From Staphylococcus durrellii (GTDB lineage: Bacteria > Bacillota > Bacilli > Staphylococcales > Staphylococcaceae), in NCBI RefSeq assembly GCF_015594545.1, contig NZ_JADIIO010000001.1, forward strand, positions 868,001 through 932,000: a stretch of DNA of 64,000 nt, in the 5' to 3' direction. The notes beneath the pieces were generated by a model, which searched no databases, was not told where the DNA came from, and was given only the letters and a program-made list of their open reading frames with translations. Positions 53,152 to 63,628 of this stretch are shown here, piece by piece. Within the stretch, counting starts at the first letter, position 1. Every line of letters begins with the position of its first letter. Both the position numbers and the translations under genes were made by a program.

Positions 53152-53443
53152 AATGAGTGAACAAGAATTACGTCATGAAATTCAAATTTATAAAGAGAAA
53201 ATGAGAAAAGCTGAAATGAATGGTATTTTAAATGAATATGATGTGTATCAAAGTAAAGTAATTGTCGCTGAGAGTTATATTATTGATCGCTCAAAGATTG
53301 AAATGGGTAAAATTTATAAACTCGTTGATGGCACAGACGATTATTTTAAAGTAGAAAGATTAAAAGGAATCTTTGCTTGGGGGTTCCGTTTGAATAGTAC
53401 GCAACCAGAAGAAGGTTTGCCAGTTGCATTATTAAAATTGTAG
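53129..53443 (+). CDS. yfhH: YfhH family protein (DUF1811)
   Basis: 104 residues. Helical N-terminus ([24 protein letters not shown]), then a small beta domain ([28 protein letters not shown]). Family of unknown function that accompanies recX in Bacillaceae and Staphylococcus. The ATG at 53129, inside recX, is preceded by GAGAGTGG. 15 bp from the next gene. Confidence 0.85.
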   Translation: MEQKKLSEMSEQELRHEIQIYKEKMRKAEMNGILNEYDVYQSKVIVAESYIIDRSKIEMGKIYKLVDGTDDYFKVERLKGIFAWGFRLNSTQPEEGLPVALLKL

Positions 53444-53458
53444 AAGGAAGAAGATAGT

Positions 53459-54991
53459 ATGGGCAGTACAATTATTTTAAAGTTACTTAACGTAACACAT
53501 TACTATAGAAATAAAAAGAATAAAAAATGGTATTTGCCCTATAATTATGGCGCAGATGATATAGAGCTGAACAATATTAGTCTTCACATCTATCAAGGTG
53601 AAGCATTAGGAATTATTGGTGAGCCAAATTCATCCAAAGGTCTAGTGGGGAGGATACTTAGTGGCGAGGTAAAACCTGATAAAGGCAAACGTGCAAGTAA
53701 AACTGACATATTTTTTGCAGATATTGCTGATAAGCCATTACAACAATTTCTTGTTAGTGAGTTTGTTAAACATCGTATTACGCTATTTCAACATAAAGTT
53801 ACAGATAAAACCACTGCAAAAATTATCGAACAGGCACAATTACAAGAAAAAGAACAAACAAAAATTTTGGACTTATCGGATGCCGAATATGCACAGTTAT
53901 TATTTACTTTATCCCAATTCTCTAAAAAGAATATTTTAATTTATAATCAAATATTGCAGTATTTGAACGAAGAATTCTTTATTAAGGCGTTAGATTTAGC
54001 AGATGAATACATAAATAATAACCAAACTATTGTAATGATAGATGATGATATTAGTAAAATTGAACAAGCAAGTAACTATATTGCTTGGATATCTCATGGG
54101 CAATTAAGAAAAGAAGGATCCATCAATCAAGTTGTACCGTTATTTAAAGAGCATGAGAAAGATAGAAATTCACTTGAAACAAAGCAACAACAAGAAAGTT
54201 TTGATGTTGATTGGAAAAAAAGCAGGTCCAAAATACCTGAGCTAACTTATAATTTTAAGCGAATTGAAAGATATAATCATGCCAAAGCGCCAGCAATAAT
54301 AGGGCGATTCTGGGTAATTTTCATTACTTTAATATTCGGCGCCATTATTATGGCCTTGTTGATGTTTAATGATTTAGGTAAATTACAGTTTGCTCAAAAT
54401 GTCGACCAAGCCAATATTCAAAATGAGCAAAAAAAACCTTATGAAGATAAATTAGCTTATGGTATTGCTCTAAGTAATAAAATTCAATTACAAGGCTTGC
54501 ACCATAAAGGAACGGTAAATTTAAAACAATATTCCTTTGTAACGATTACAGGAGAAAATAATAATAATTATCGCATTGTGGTAGATGGTAAAGATTATAA
54601 AACTGCTAAAAATAATTTGCGATATTTTGATTCTGCTGGTCTTTTCGAAAAGCACAGTGGTAAAAAATTAGCGCCATATATGCAGAATAATTACATAAAT
54701 TATTATGAATTCTTCAATAGTAATTTGCACAAAAATCATAATAAAGTAACAGAGCAATTAGTACCTGAAACAGGAAAAGATAATCGATTCGTGGTACCCA
54801 TTACATCTCAGCCCATTTCAATGATTTTTGACGATAGTAATAAATTAACAGGTTTTGTTTATCCGATGAAAAATCAAGAGAAATTAAAAAAAGAATTTGA
54901 TATACAAGGTAATTTTTGGATAGCTAAATCAGGAAATGGCTACTATATGGGTGATTTTAAAAATAATAAATGGATATATTTAGAATTGTAG
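53459..54991 (+). CDS. TagH-like protein with a degenerate ABC ATPase domain
   Basis: 510 residues in three parts: an ABC-type domain (1-225), one membrane helix (about 285-306) and a C-terminal extracytoplasmic domain (about 310-510). The fold matches TagH, with NVTHYYRNK and LHIYQGEALGIIGEPNSSKG, but Walker A is GEPNSSKG instead of GxxGxGK(S/T). Walker B is ILIYNQ with no Asp/Glu, the LSGGQ motif is unrecognisable, and the H-loop His is missing. It probably cannot hydrolyse ATP. It stands 9 bp before a TagG-like permease. Probably an accessory envelope complex; function unknown. Confidence 0.75.
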   Translation: MGSTIILKLLNVTHYYRNKKNKKWYLPYNYGADDIELNNISLHIYQGEALGIIGEPNSSKGLVGRILSGEVKPDKGKRASKTDIFFADIADKPLQQFLVSEFVKHRITLFQHKVTDKTTAKIIEQAQLQEKEQTKILDLSDAEYAQLLFTLSQFSKKNILIYNQILQYLNEEFFIKALDLADEYINNNQTIVMIDDDISKIEQASNYIAWISHGQLRKEGSINQVVPLFKEHEKDRNSLETKQQQESFDVDWKKSRSKIPELTYNFKRIERYNHAKAPAIIGRFWVIFITLIFGAIIMALLMFNDLGKLQFAQNVDQANIQNEQKKPYEDKLAYGIALSNKIQLQGLHHKGTVNLKQYSFVTITGENNNNYRIVVDGKDYKTAKNNLRYFDSAGLFEKHSGKKLAPYMQNNYINYYEFFNSNLHKNHNKVTEQLVPETGKDNRFVVPITSQPISMIFDDSNKLTGFVYPMKNQEKLKKEFDIQGNFWIAKSGNGYYMGDFKNNKWIYLEL

Positions 54992-55000
54992 GTGTAAAGA

Positions 55001-55825
55001 ATGATAGATAATTTAATTTACTTGTTTAAAAATTTTCCGAAATTACTTCAACATTCATTTGCACAATTGAAATTGCTGTGGAAATGGTTAGTTATTCCAA
55101 TCATTACCAGTTTAATTTTGCTAGCTATTATGATTTTGATGTTTCATTTAAATAAAACGCCTGATTTAGTTCAAGCACGTTGGTACTACAGGCTTGTATC
55201 ATTAATTACGTATGGATTTTTATTTACAGGCGTATATGTAATATATCAACGTTACGGCGTAAGTTACTATACTGGCAAAATGTTTAATACACCTGCGTTA
55301 ATAGATACAGTTTGCATTGCCTTAAGTTATACTGCTTCTTTGTTTATTATATTAATTATTTATATTTTTAGTACACCAGTAAATATCGAAAGTTCTATTT
55401 TTGCGGTGCTCTATTATGTAATTATGTTAGGTATATTAATGGTTTTAATTGGCAAATTGTTAGGTCTTATGACGCTATTAAACTGGAAAATTATAAATGT
55501 TTTCATAGTGTTAGCTATTGTCATGTTCTTATTATTACCAATTATATATATACCGTCATCAGAAACATCTGTTTTCACGAATATATTAATGTTAAATCCG
55601 GTCTTTTATGTAGTTCAAGGTTCATCGCAATCAGTAGTTTTTGGTGCCTTAAGCTTGAATAATATTCCTTATCATCTATATTTCTACTGCACACTAGGTA
55701 TTATAGGTGTTATCATTTTTGCTTTTAAAAGGAAGATTATATATGCGAAATATAATGTAACTAACCAACCAGATAAAAACATTGATGTTACGAAGAAAAA
55801 TGAAAAAGAGATAATTCAGAAATAA
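55001..55825 (+). CDS. TagG-like membrane protein (ABC-2 permease type)
   Basis: 274 residues with six membrane segments (about 25-50, 66-86, 104-126, 138-160, 170-190 and 230-250) and the ABC-2/TagG-like loops (LVQARWYYRL, LNPVFYVVQGS). Partner of the preceding TagH-like protein. The last of recX-yfhH-tagH-like-tagG-like, probably one transcript. If its ATPase is inactive, the pair may anchor or scaffold rather than export. Symbols tagG/tagH are not given, since the true ones work on wall teichoic acid. Confidence 0.72.
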   Translation: MIDNLIYLFKNFPKLLQHSFAQLKLLWKWLVIPIITSLILLAIMILMFHLNKTPDLVQARWYYRLVSLITYGFLFTGVYVIYQRYGVSYYTGKMFNTPALIDTVCIALSYTASLFIILIIYIFSTPVNIESSIFAVLYYVIMLGILMVLIGKLLGLMTLLNWKIINVFIVLAIVMFLLLPIIYIPSSETSVFTNILMLNPVFYVVQGSSQSVVFGALSLNNIPYHLYFYCTLGIIGVIIFAFKRKIIYAKYNVTNQPDKNIDVTKKNEKEIIQK

Positions 55826-55830
55826 TCATT

Positions 55831-55869
55831 AAAAACCACTTTTGTCTACACATGACAAAAGTGGTTTTT
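55831..55869. terminator. Bidirectional terminator after the TagG-like gene
   Basis: AAAAACCACTTTTGTC (55831-55846) with GACAAAAGTGGTTTTT (55854-55869), perfect 16-bp stem between converging genes. Confidence 0.93.
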
Positions 55870-55879
55870 AATGATGTAC

Positions 55880-56857
55880 TTATTTCGCAAATAATTTTTT
55901 CTGTAATTTTTCTTCACTGAATACCCAACCGATATAAGAATGATCAATAATCATGTCTCTGTTTAAATGTACAATAGCTACAAATGAATAATGACCATTT
56001 TTTAAATAACGAAGATCAATTAATCTGATTTCCGTTGAACCATCGTCTAGTTTTTGTGCAGTCCATCGATAAATTGAAGAGAAGTTTAAAAATGTTTTGA
56101 TGTTTTTATCATTTTTAACATAATGCATTAATTCATCGCTAGGTAATGAATGATGCTCGGATTTATCACTAAACACAACGTTTCTGCCATAACTTCTACC
56201 TACGTAGTCATGGTTTTCAGTTTGTATCGCAACACGCCACTCCATAAATTTAATAGTAGGCGCTACGAAAATTTTTACTGGCTTATGAGATTGTTTAATT
56301 TGTCTTAATGCTGTTTCTTTGATGATTTTTTGCATTTGAAATCTTACGATATAATAAATAAATAATATAACGAAGATTGGAAAGAAAGCTATATAAGGGT
56401 GTAGACCAAAAATCCATAAAGCGATACCTATACACCATAGAACAAATATGATTGGGTCAAAGGTGTTTATAACACTGAGTTGTATCCACTTATTTGTAAT
56501 AGGACGTAAAGCCTGTGTACCATAAGAATTAAAAATATCAACGAAGACATGTAAAAATACGGCTAGTTGTGCCCACATCCAAATATGTGTTGCATCTAGA
56601 TGTTTGAAGAAAGTAAATACTATTAATGTTATTAATAATGGCCACAATATTGTAAAAGGTATTGAATGAGTTATACCTCTATGATTTGATATATAAGTGG
56701 CATTATCTTTTAATTTAAAAACAGTATCACTATCTGGTATTAATGAACCTACAATTAATGTAGAAGCAGTAGCAACAAAAGATACTGACATTGCGGGATC
56801 TTGAGTTGCAAGAGCAGTTAAACCAATCCCCATAACGATATGTGTTCCTGTATCCAT
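55880..56857 (-). CDS. Membrane-bound metal-dependent hydrolase (YfhP/YdjM family)
   Basis: 325 residues. Starts MDTGTHIVMGIGLTAL with a metal-binding histidine; SLIPDSDTVF, NHRGITHS and FLHVFVDIFNSYGTQ carry the other conserved His/Asp of the YdjM/YfhP (DUF457) family within about four to five membrane segments. A C-terminal soluble part (about 180-325) follows. Related proteins are linked to phospholipid or LexA-controlled functions, but none is proven here. The ATG at 56857 is chosen over the upstream GTG. Confidence 0.85.
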   Translation of the reverse strand: MDTGTHIVMGIGLTALATQDPAMSVSFVATASTLIVGSLIPDSDTVFKLKDNATYISNHRGITHSIPFTILWPLLITLIVFTFFKHLDATHIWMWAQLAVFLHVFVDIFNSYGTQALRPITNKWIQLSVINTFDPIIFVLWCIGIALWIFGLHPYIAFFPIFVILFIYYIVRFQMQKIIKETALRQIKQSHKPVKIFVAPTIKFMEWRVAIQTENHDYVGRSYGRNVVFSDKSEHHSLPSDELMHYVKNDKNIKTFLNFSSIYRWTAQKLDDGSTEIRLIDLRYLKNGHYSFVAIVHLNRDMIIDHSYIGWVFSEEKLQKKLFAK

Positions 56858-56988
56858 AAAAGTCACTCATTTCGTGTCTTATTTATTTTTATTATATACT
56901 ATTATTAATGTTTACCACTATTAAAAATAACAGATTTTTAAATTAATCCAAAATCTAACGATTAGAATATAGAAAGCGTTGTGTATGA

Positions 56989-58032
56989 ATGTACAATAAA
57001 AAAATTTTTAAAGATAACTTATTACGTTGGTTTGATGCTGAACAACGTGAAATGCCTTGGAGGGAAACTAAAAATCCATATTATATATGGCTTAGTGAAA
57101 TTATGTTGCAACAAACACAAGTGGCAACAGTAATAGATTACTATTTAAGATTTATTAAACGTTTTCCAACGATTGAATCATTGAATGATGCGAAAGAAGA
57201 TGAAGTGCTCAAACTATGGGAAGGGCTTGGATATTATAGTAGGGCGCGTAATTTCCATACTGCTATAAAAGATGTTTATCAAAATCATAATAGTAAAGTA
57301 CCTAATGATCCTGATCAGTTCGGAAAACTAAAAGGTGTTGGTCCATACACGCAAGCCGCGGTTATGAGTATTGCATTTAATAAACCTTTGGCAACTGTTG
57401 ATGGGAACGTCTTTAGAGTATGGTCTAGATTGAACAATGATGATAGAGACACTAAATTACAGTCAACCCGGAAAGCATTTGAACAAGAGTTGCAACCATA
57501 TGTTGAAGCACGATCTGGTGACTTTAATCAGGCTATGATGGAACTTGGAGCTATGGTATGCACGCCTAAATCTCCTCTATGCTTATTTTGCCCAGTACAG
57601 GATAATTGTGAAGCATTTGAAAAAGGTACAGTTAGTGAGTTACCTGTAAAAACTACTAAAGTTTCAAAGAAAACAGTGAAACAGCATGTCTATATCGTTA
57701 AAAATAAACAAGGTGAATACCTTATAGAACAACGTACTGCAAAGCTATTGAACAATATGTGGGAATTTCCTATGTATGAAGCTACAAGTCAATTTAACGT
57801 TAATAGTGAATTGGGTATGAATATTCCATTTTTAACAAAACCTAGTTATAAATTAAAGCATCAGTTTACGCATTTACAATGGGATATTGAAGTATTTATG
57901 GCTGAAGCAACAGTTGATAAACAACAAGTCAATTTGCCTGAACGTATGCATTGGATGAAATTTGAAGATAAAGAACAATATAATTTTCCTGTGAGTATGA
58001 GTAAGATTTATAAATTTTTAAAAGGACATTGA
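56989..58032 (+). CDS. mutY: Adenine DNA glycosylase MutY
   Basis: 347 residues. Removes adenine opposite 8-oxoguanine. Catalytic Glu in SEIMLQQTQV (E37) and Asp in VDGNVFRV (D138), HhH LKGVGPYTQAA, iron-sulfur cluster C191, C198, C201, C207 (CTPKSPLCLFCPVQDNC), and a C-terminal Nudix-like 8-oxoG recognition domain (about 230-347). No good ribosome-binding site; GAAAG is the nearest. Confidence 0.95.
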   Translation: MYNKKIFKDNLLRWFDAEQREMPWRETKNPYYIWLSEIMLQQTQVATVIDYYLRFIKRFPTIESLNDAKEDEVLKLWEGLGYYSRARNFHTAIKDVYQNHNSKVPNDPDQFGKLKGVGPYTQAAVMSIAFNKPLATVDGNVFRVWSRLNNDDRDTKLQSTRKAFEQELQPYVEARSGDFNQAMMELGAMVCTPKSPLCLFCPVQDNCEAFEKGTVSELPVKTTKVSKKTVKQHVYIVKNKQGEYLIEQRTAKLLNNMWEFPMYEATSQFNVNSELGMNIPFLTKPSYKLKHQFTHLQWDIEVFMAEATVDKQQVNLPERMHWMKFEDKEQYNFPVSMSKIYKFLKGH

Positions 58033-58084
58033 TAAATTCGGAGTTCCGTGAGCAGTTATGTTATAATCAAAAATGTGAAATTAA

Positions 58085-58645
<561 letters not shown>

Positions 58646-58784
58646 GCATAATTAATGTTTAAATTCTTAATATCCTTTATAGTGTGTTATGGGTTTATAA
58701 ATTTTACAAAACAAAGTTTGATATAATCTTTTTGTTATTTAAAATTTACACTAGCTAAACTTATAGCTCTATAAATTTAGAATC

Positions 58785-58815
58785 AGCCTAGTTGAGTTTT
58801 CAACTCAGGCTTTTT
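58785..58815 (+). terminator. Terminator between ntdP and the ABC exporter gene
   Basis: AGCCTAGTTGAGTT and AACTCAGGCT form a stem with a small bulge around TTC (58785-58811), then five T residues. Confidence 0.75.
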
Positions 58816-58851
58816 CATTTGTTATGTAATTATAAAGGGGGAGAATGTTAT

Positions 58852-60588
58852 ATGATTCGCAGATACTTGACATTTGTGAAACCATATAAATGGCGAATCA
58901 TTGCTACTATATTAATAGGTATTCTTAAATTCGGTATACCAATGTTGATACCGTTACTTATTAAATATGTGATTGACTATGTTATTAATAACTCAGCAAT
59001 CACGAATGATGAGAAGTTTATGCGGTTAGGCGTCGCAATGGGTATAGCGATATTTATATTTGTTGTTGTTAGACCACCAATCGAATATTTAAGACAGTAT
59101 TTAGCGCAATGGACGAGTAACAAAATATTATATGATATTAGAAGGCAACTATACAATCACTTACAGGCTTTAAGTGCGCGTTTTTATGCGAATAATCAAG
59201 TAGGGCAAGTTATTTCGAGGGTTATTAATGATGTCGAACAAACTAAAGATTTTATTTTAACCGGTTTAATGAACATTTGGTTGGATTGTGTAACAATCAT
59301 TATCGCTTTATCAATTATGTTCGTATTAGACTTTAAATTGACACTAGCTGCAGTAGTTATATTTCCTTTCTATATATTAACAGTATATTTCTTCTTTGGT
59401 CGTTTGAGAAAGTTAACGCGTAAAAGATCTCAAGCATTAGCAGAAGTACAAGGGTTTTTACATGAACGTGTTCAAGGAATGTCTGTTATTAAAAGTTTCG
59501 CTATTGAAGACAATGAAGCGAAAAATTTTGATCAACGAAATAAACACTTTTTAAATAGAGCGTTTAAACATACTAGATGGAATGCTAATTCATTTGCAGC
59601 AATTAACACTGTGACTGATATTGGACCTCTTATAGTTATAGGTGTAGGTGCTTATTTAGCAATTACTGGTTCTATAACTGTTGGTACGCTTGCGGCGTTT
59701 GTGGGATATTTAGAACAATTATTCGGTCCATTAAGAAGATTAGTTTCTTCATTCACAACTTTAACTCAAAGTTTTGCATCGATGGACCGTGTGTTCCAAT
59801 TAATGGATGAAGACTATGATATTAAAAATAAAAAAGGTGCGCAGCCTATTGAAATTAAACAAGGTAATATTAGTTTAAATCAAGTGAGTTTTAAGTATAA
59901 CTCTGATGAAGAAAAAGTATTGAAGGATATAAATTTAGATATTCACAAAGGGCAAACTGTTGCCTTTGTAGGAATGAGTGGGGGAGGTAAATCCACACTT
60001 ATTAACTTGATACCACGTTTTTATGATGCAACTGAAGGTTCAATCGAGATTGATGGAACTAATATAAAATATCACCTTACTGGAAGCCTAAGAAATCAAA
60101 TAGGGCTGGTTCAACAAGATAATATATTATTCTCAGATACTATTAAAGAAAATATATTACTAGGTAGACCTAATGCAACGGATGATGAAGTGATTGAAGC
60201 GGCTAAAATGGCTAATGCACACGACTTTATTATGAATTTATCTGAAGGGTACGATACCGAAGTTGGAGAGCGAGGGGTTAAACTTTCAGGTGGACAAAAA
60301 CAACGTGTGTCAATCGCTCGTATATTCCTCAACAATCCGCCTATTATTATCTTAGATGAGGCAACTAGTGCACTCGATTTAGAAAGTGAATCAATTATTC
60401 AAGATGCATTAAATGTATTGAGTGAAAATAGAACAACATTAATTGTTGCACATAGACTTTCTACTATTACACATGCCGACAAAATTGTTGTAATGCAAAA
60501 TGGAGAAATTGTAGAGACTGGAACGCATAAAGAATTAATCGCCAAACGTGGCGCATATGAACATCTTTATAAAATTCAAGATTTATAG
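58852..60588 (+). CDS. ABC multidrug exporter, Sav1866 ortholog
   Basis: 578 residues, exactly the length of S. aureus Sav1866, whose structure defined this transporter type. Homodimeric half-transporter: six membrane helices (about 1-320), then the ATPase with GMSGGGKST (Walker A, about 374-382), QQDNILFS (Q-loop), [18 protein letters not shown] (Walker B, Glu) and AHRLST (H-loop). Exports lipophilic drugs and dyes in S. aureus. The ATG at 58852 follows AAGGGGG; the longer ORF to 58792 reads through the terminator and is not coding. Confidence 0.95.
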   Translation: MIRRYLTFVKPYKWRIIATILIGILKFGIPMLIPLLIKYVIDYVINNSAITNDEKFMRLGVAMGIAIFIFVVVRPPIEYLRQYLAQWTSNKILYDIRRQLYNHLQALSARFYANNQVGQVISRVINDVEQTKDFILTGLMNIWLDCVTIIIALSIMFVLDFKLTLAAVVIFPFYILTVYFFFGRLRKLTRKRSQALAEVQGFLHERVQGMSVIKSFAIEDNEAKNFDQRNKHFLNRAFKHTRWNANSFAAINTVTDIGPLIVIGVGAYLAITGSITVGTLAAFVGYLEQLFGPLRRLVSSFTTLTQSFASMDRVFQLMDEDYDIKNKKGAQPIEIKQGNISLNQVSFKYNSDEEKVLKDINLDIHKGQTVAFVGMSGGGKSTLINLIPRFYDATEGSIEIDGTNIKYHLTGSLRNQIGLVQQDNILFSDTIKENILLGRPNATDDEVIEAAKMANAHDFIMNLSEGYDTEVGERGVKLSGGQKQRVSIARIFLNNPPIIILDEATSALDLESESIIQDALNVLSENRTTLIVAHRLSTITHADKIVVMQNGEIVETGTHKELIAKRGAYEHLYKIQDL

Positions 60589-60591
60589 AAA

Positions 60592-60628
60592 AAAGACTTC
60601 GATTTGAAATAAATCGAAGTCTTTTTTT
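60592..60628. terminator. Bidirectional terminator after the ABC exporter gene
   Basis: AAAGACTTCGATTT (60592-60605) with AAATCGAAGTCTTT (60611-60624), perfect 14-bp stem followed by T residues. It touches the end of the converging FUSC gene. Confidence 0.92.
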
Positions 60629-61721
60629 ATAAGTCAAAATCTTCTTCCAATAATTCAATTTTATTGTCGTCTTGATGATAAGAGAAAAAACTAATACGCA
60701 ATCTATCTAAATGTCTTAGTGTGTAACGGTATTCTTCTATGGCTGAGATTATTTGCATGATGTTTGAGTACGAATATTCTGTTTGATAAGGATTTTGAAT
60801 TAATTGTTTTTGAAAGGCATCCATTAAATCTTTCTTTTGAGGATTTTCTACTGAAGTATCTTCAAAATCTACATCATATTTTGCTTTTTTAGATAAACTA
60901 ACAAATATTTGTTCGTGAAATGCCGTTAATGAATCAATATCTAATTTAATTTGTAATAGTAATTCATTATTTAAACTGTGTAAGTCATGTTGATAACGAT
61001 TCATCCGTTTTAAAACTGAATATGCTTGACGAGTTACGAGTACGATCTCTCTGAAAAGAATCTTTTTACGATTTTGAGCATAAAGTTGTTTTTTTGTGAA
61101 AGGCCGTTCCTCTTCATAATACTCAAAAATCTGTTCGAGTTTTAATACACGTTTGCTTATTAAGCCTCTATCTTCTTTTATTTGGTGATATTCTGAAGTG
61201 TCATTTAATACTAATTTAAACCAAACAAAAATATCGGTCGAAATGTTTAACGCGTTGTAATATAACTTTGACTCGAATTTTGGCGGCAGAAATATTAAGT
61301 TTACAATTGAGGAACTAAGTACCCCAATCATAACTAGTATAAATCTAAAGAGTGCAGATACGTAAAAGTTACCAGTATGCTGTCCCATAATTATTAGTGC
61401 AGTCACACTAGCTAAAGTGGCAACATGGGCTAGATTGAATCTGAACAATATAGCAATTAATAGTACAACAGTAACACCCATAATGACAAAATGGTCACCA
61501 AAAGCAGTAACCATCAGTACTGCCAAAACAGCACCGATTATATTCCCATTAGCTCGGTCAGCAATTGTCTTTATAGATCTGTATACACTGGGTTGCATGG
61601 CAACAACAGCACTAACAGCGGCAATGGATTTTAATCCTGCTTCTTTAGGTAAAAAAGAAGCGATGGCCAAAGCAAGTATAACTGCTATACCTGTTTTTAT
61701 AACGCGAGCTCCTAACTTCAA
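60627..61721 (-). CDS. FUSC/aromatic acid exporter family protein (paralog 2)
   Basis: 364 residues. Six membrane segments in the first 150 residues (GARVIKTGIAVILALAIA, AVSAVVAMQPSVYRS and others), then a long helical cytoplasmic domain. The opening KLGARVIKTGIA is the counterpart of [10 protein letters not shown] in paralog 1. The TTG at 61721 has GGAG eight bases upstream. Substrate unknown. Confidence 0.82.
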   Translation of the reverse strand: MKLGARVIKTGIAVILALAIASFLPKEAGLKSIAAVSAVVAMQPSVYRSIKTIADRANGNIIGAVLAVLMVTAFGDHFVIMGVTVVLLIAILFRFNLAHVATLASVTALIIMGQHTGNFYVSALFRFILVMIGVLSSSIVNLIFLPPKFESKLYYNALNISTDIFVWFKLVLNDTSEYHQIKEDRGLISKRVLKLEQIFEYYEEERPFTKKQLYAQNRKKILFREIVLVTRQAYSVLKRMNRYQHDLHSLNNELLLQIKLDIDSLTAFHEQIFVSLSKKAKYDVDFEDTSVENPQKKDLMDAFQKQLIQNPYQTEYSYSNIMQIISAIEEYRYTLRHLDRLRISFFSYHQDDNKIELLEEDFDL

Positions 61722-61797
61722 AAATACCGCTCCTTCGGGATTATATTTAATTAATGTATTATATTTGTTATACAATGATTAGCGATAAAATTCAAGT

Positions 61798-63087
61798 TTA
61801 TTTCATTTGACTAAATGCATAATCGGCAGCCTGTAAAGTTGCGTCAATATCTTTTTCTGTATGTTCTGTTGTTAAGAACCATGCTTCATACTTAGAAGGG
61901 GCTAAGTTAATGCCTTGATGTAACATAAGTTTAAAGAACTTAGCGAAAGCGTCTCCGTCTGAATTTTCAGCTTGATCATAATGCGTAACTTTTTCATCAG
62001 TGAAATACAAAGTAAGTGACCCGTATACTCTATTAATTGTAGCTTTTATCTTATGCTTTTCGATTAGAGCTAATAACCCTTCTTCTAATCGTTTACCTAA
62101 ATTATCTAAACGCTCGTAAACGCCATCCTGTTCTAAAACTTCTAATAATGCTATACCGGCTTTCATTGAGAGTGGATTACCTGCCATTGTACCTGCTTGG
62201 TATGCTGGACCTAAAGGTGCAACATGTTCCATAATATCTTGTCTGCCGCCATAACCACCAATAGGTAAGCCACCACCTACAATTTTTCCAAATGCTGTAA
62301 GGTCTGGATAAACTTTATATAAATCTTGCGCGGCGCCATAATGGAAACGAAAGGCTGTGATTACCTCGTCATATATTACTAATGTACCATTATCATGAGA
62401 AACTTTATTTACGCCTTCTAAAAAACCTGGCTGAGGTTCTACCATGCCAAAGTTACCGACGATTGGCTCGACTAATACACATGCTATTTCGTCTCCCCAA
62501 TAATCAATTGCTTCTTTATATGCAGCTAAGTCATTATAAGGTACTGTAATAACTTCACGAGCGACACTTTCTGGTACTCCTGCTGAATCGGGGGAGCCTA
62601 ATTGAGAAGGGCCACTTCCTGCTGCAACAAGTACTAAATCAGAGTGGCCATGATATTGACCAGAAAATTTAATGATTTTATTTCTATTAGTGTAGGCACG
62701 TGCAACACGAATCGTCGTCATTACAGCTTCCGTACCAGAGTTTACAAATCTAATTTTTTCTAATGAAGGAATAGCATCTCTCAATTTTTTAGCGAAGTCA
62801 ATTTCTAAACGTGTAGGCGTGCCATACAGTACACCTTTAGCTGCTTGTTCTTGAATTGCTTTAGTTATGTGTGGATGCGCTTGGCCAGTAATTATTGGAC
62901 CATAAGCCTGAAGGTAATCTATATATTTATTGCCATCCTCATCAAAAAGATAAGCACCTTTACCTTCCTTCATCATAACGGGTGCACCACCACCGACTGC
63001 TTTATAAGAACGCGAAGGTGAATTTACACCACCTAAGATATATTCATCAGAGAATTTTTGAAGTCTTTCGCTTTCTGTGAATTTCAT
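61798..63087 (-). CDS. hemL: Glutamate-1-semialdehyde 2,1-aminomutase
   Basis: 429 residues, PLP enzyme that forms 5-aminolevulinate for haem synthesis. PLP lysine in AFGKIVGGG (K268), [16 protein letters not shown] at the start, [17 protein letters not shown] and VYDE-type D (YDEVITAFR). Staphylococci carry two hemL genes; this is the solo copy (hemL2/gsaB), next to bcp as in S. aureus, and not in hemAXCDBL. The ATG at 63087 follows AAGAGG. Confidence 0.94.
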   Translation of the reverse strand: MKFTESERLQKFSDEYILGGVNSPSRSYKAVGGGAPVMMKEGKGAYLFDEDGNKYIDYLQAYGPIITGQAHPHITKAIQEQAAKGVLYGTPTRLEIDFAKKLRDAIPSLEKIRFVNSGTEAVMTTIRVARAYTNRNKIIKFSGQYHGHSDLVLVAAGSGPSQLGSPDSAGVPESVAREVITVPYNDLAAYKEAIDYWGDEIACVLVEPIVGNFGMVEPQPGFLEGVNKVSHDNGTLVIYDEVITAFRFHYGAAQDLYKVYPDLTAFGKIVGGGLPIGGYGGRQDIMEHVAPLGPAYQAGTMAGNPLSMKAGIALLEVLEQDGVYERLDNLGKRLEEGLLALIEKHKIKATINRVYGSLTLYFTDEKVTHYDQAENSDGDAFAKFFKLMLHQGINLAPSKYEAWFLTTEHTEKDIDATLQAADYAFSQMK

Positions 63088-63167
63088 GTATATCAACCTC
63101 TTTTAATTTAATATTTTCAACTATTATCGTATCATAAAATTAACTATTAAAAGAAATAGGTGAGAAG

Positions 63168-63623
63168 ATGTTACAAAAAGGACAACAATTTCCAGAATTT
63201 GAATTAGAAAACCAAGATGGAACTACAATTTCAAAGAAGGATTTAGCTGGTAAAAAGGCAATTTTATATTTTTACCCGCGTGATAATACGCCAACTTGTA
63301 CGACAGAAGCCTGTGACTTTAGAGATAATATAGAAGAATTTAATAATATAGATGTACAGGTGTATGGTATAAGTGGAGATTCTAAAAAGAAACACTTAAA
63401 TTTTAAGTCGAAACATAATTTGAATTTTGACTTATTAGTAGATGAAGCATATAAGCTATCAAAAGCAACCGGTGTATATCAGTTAAAAAAATCGTTTGGC
63501 AAAGAATCTATGGGGATAGTCAGAACAACATTTATCATAGATGAAAATGGGGAAATTATAGATGTCATCAGAAAGGTTAAAGTTAAAACTCAAATGGAAG
63601 AATTAAAAAGCATACTGGGGTGA
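63168..63623 (+). CDS. bcp: Peroxiredoxin Bcp
   Basis: 151 residues, thiol peroxidase of the atypical/Bcp type. Peroxidatic cysteine C44 and resolving C49 in TPTCTTEACDFRD. Reduces H2O2 and organic peroxides. FYPRDNTP before the cysteine and GKESMGIVRTTFIID are family landmarks. AGGTGAGAAG before the ATG. The next gene starts 5 bp after, so they are co-transcribed. Confidence 0.95.
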   Translation: MLQKGQQFPEFELENQDGTTISKKDLAGKKAILYFYPRDNTPTCTTEACDFRDNIEEFNNIDVQVYGISGDSKKKHLNFKSKHNLNFDLLVDEAYKLSKATGVYQLKKSFGKESMGIVRTTFIIDENGEIIDVIRKVKVKTQMEELKSILG

Positions 63624-63628
63624 GATAA

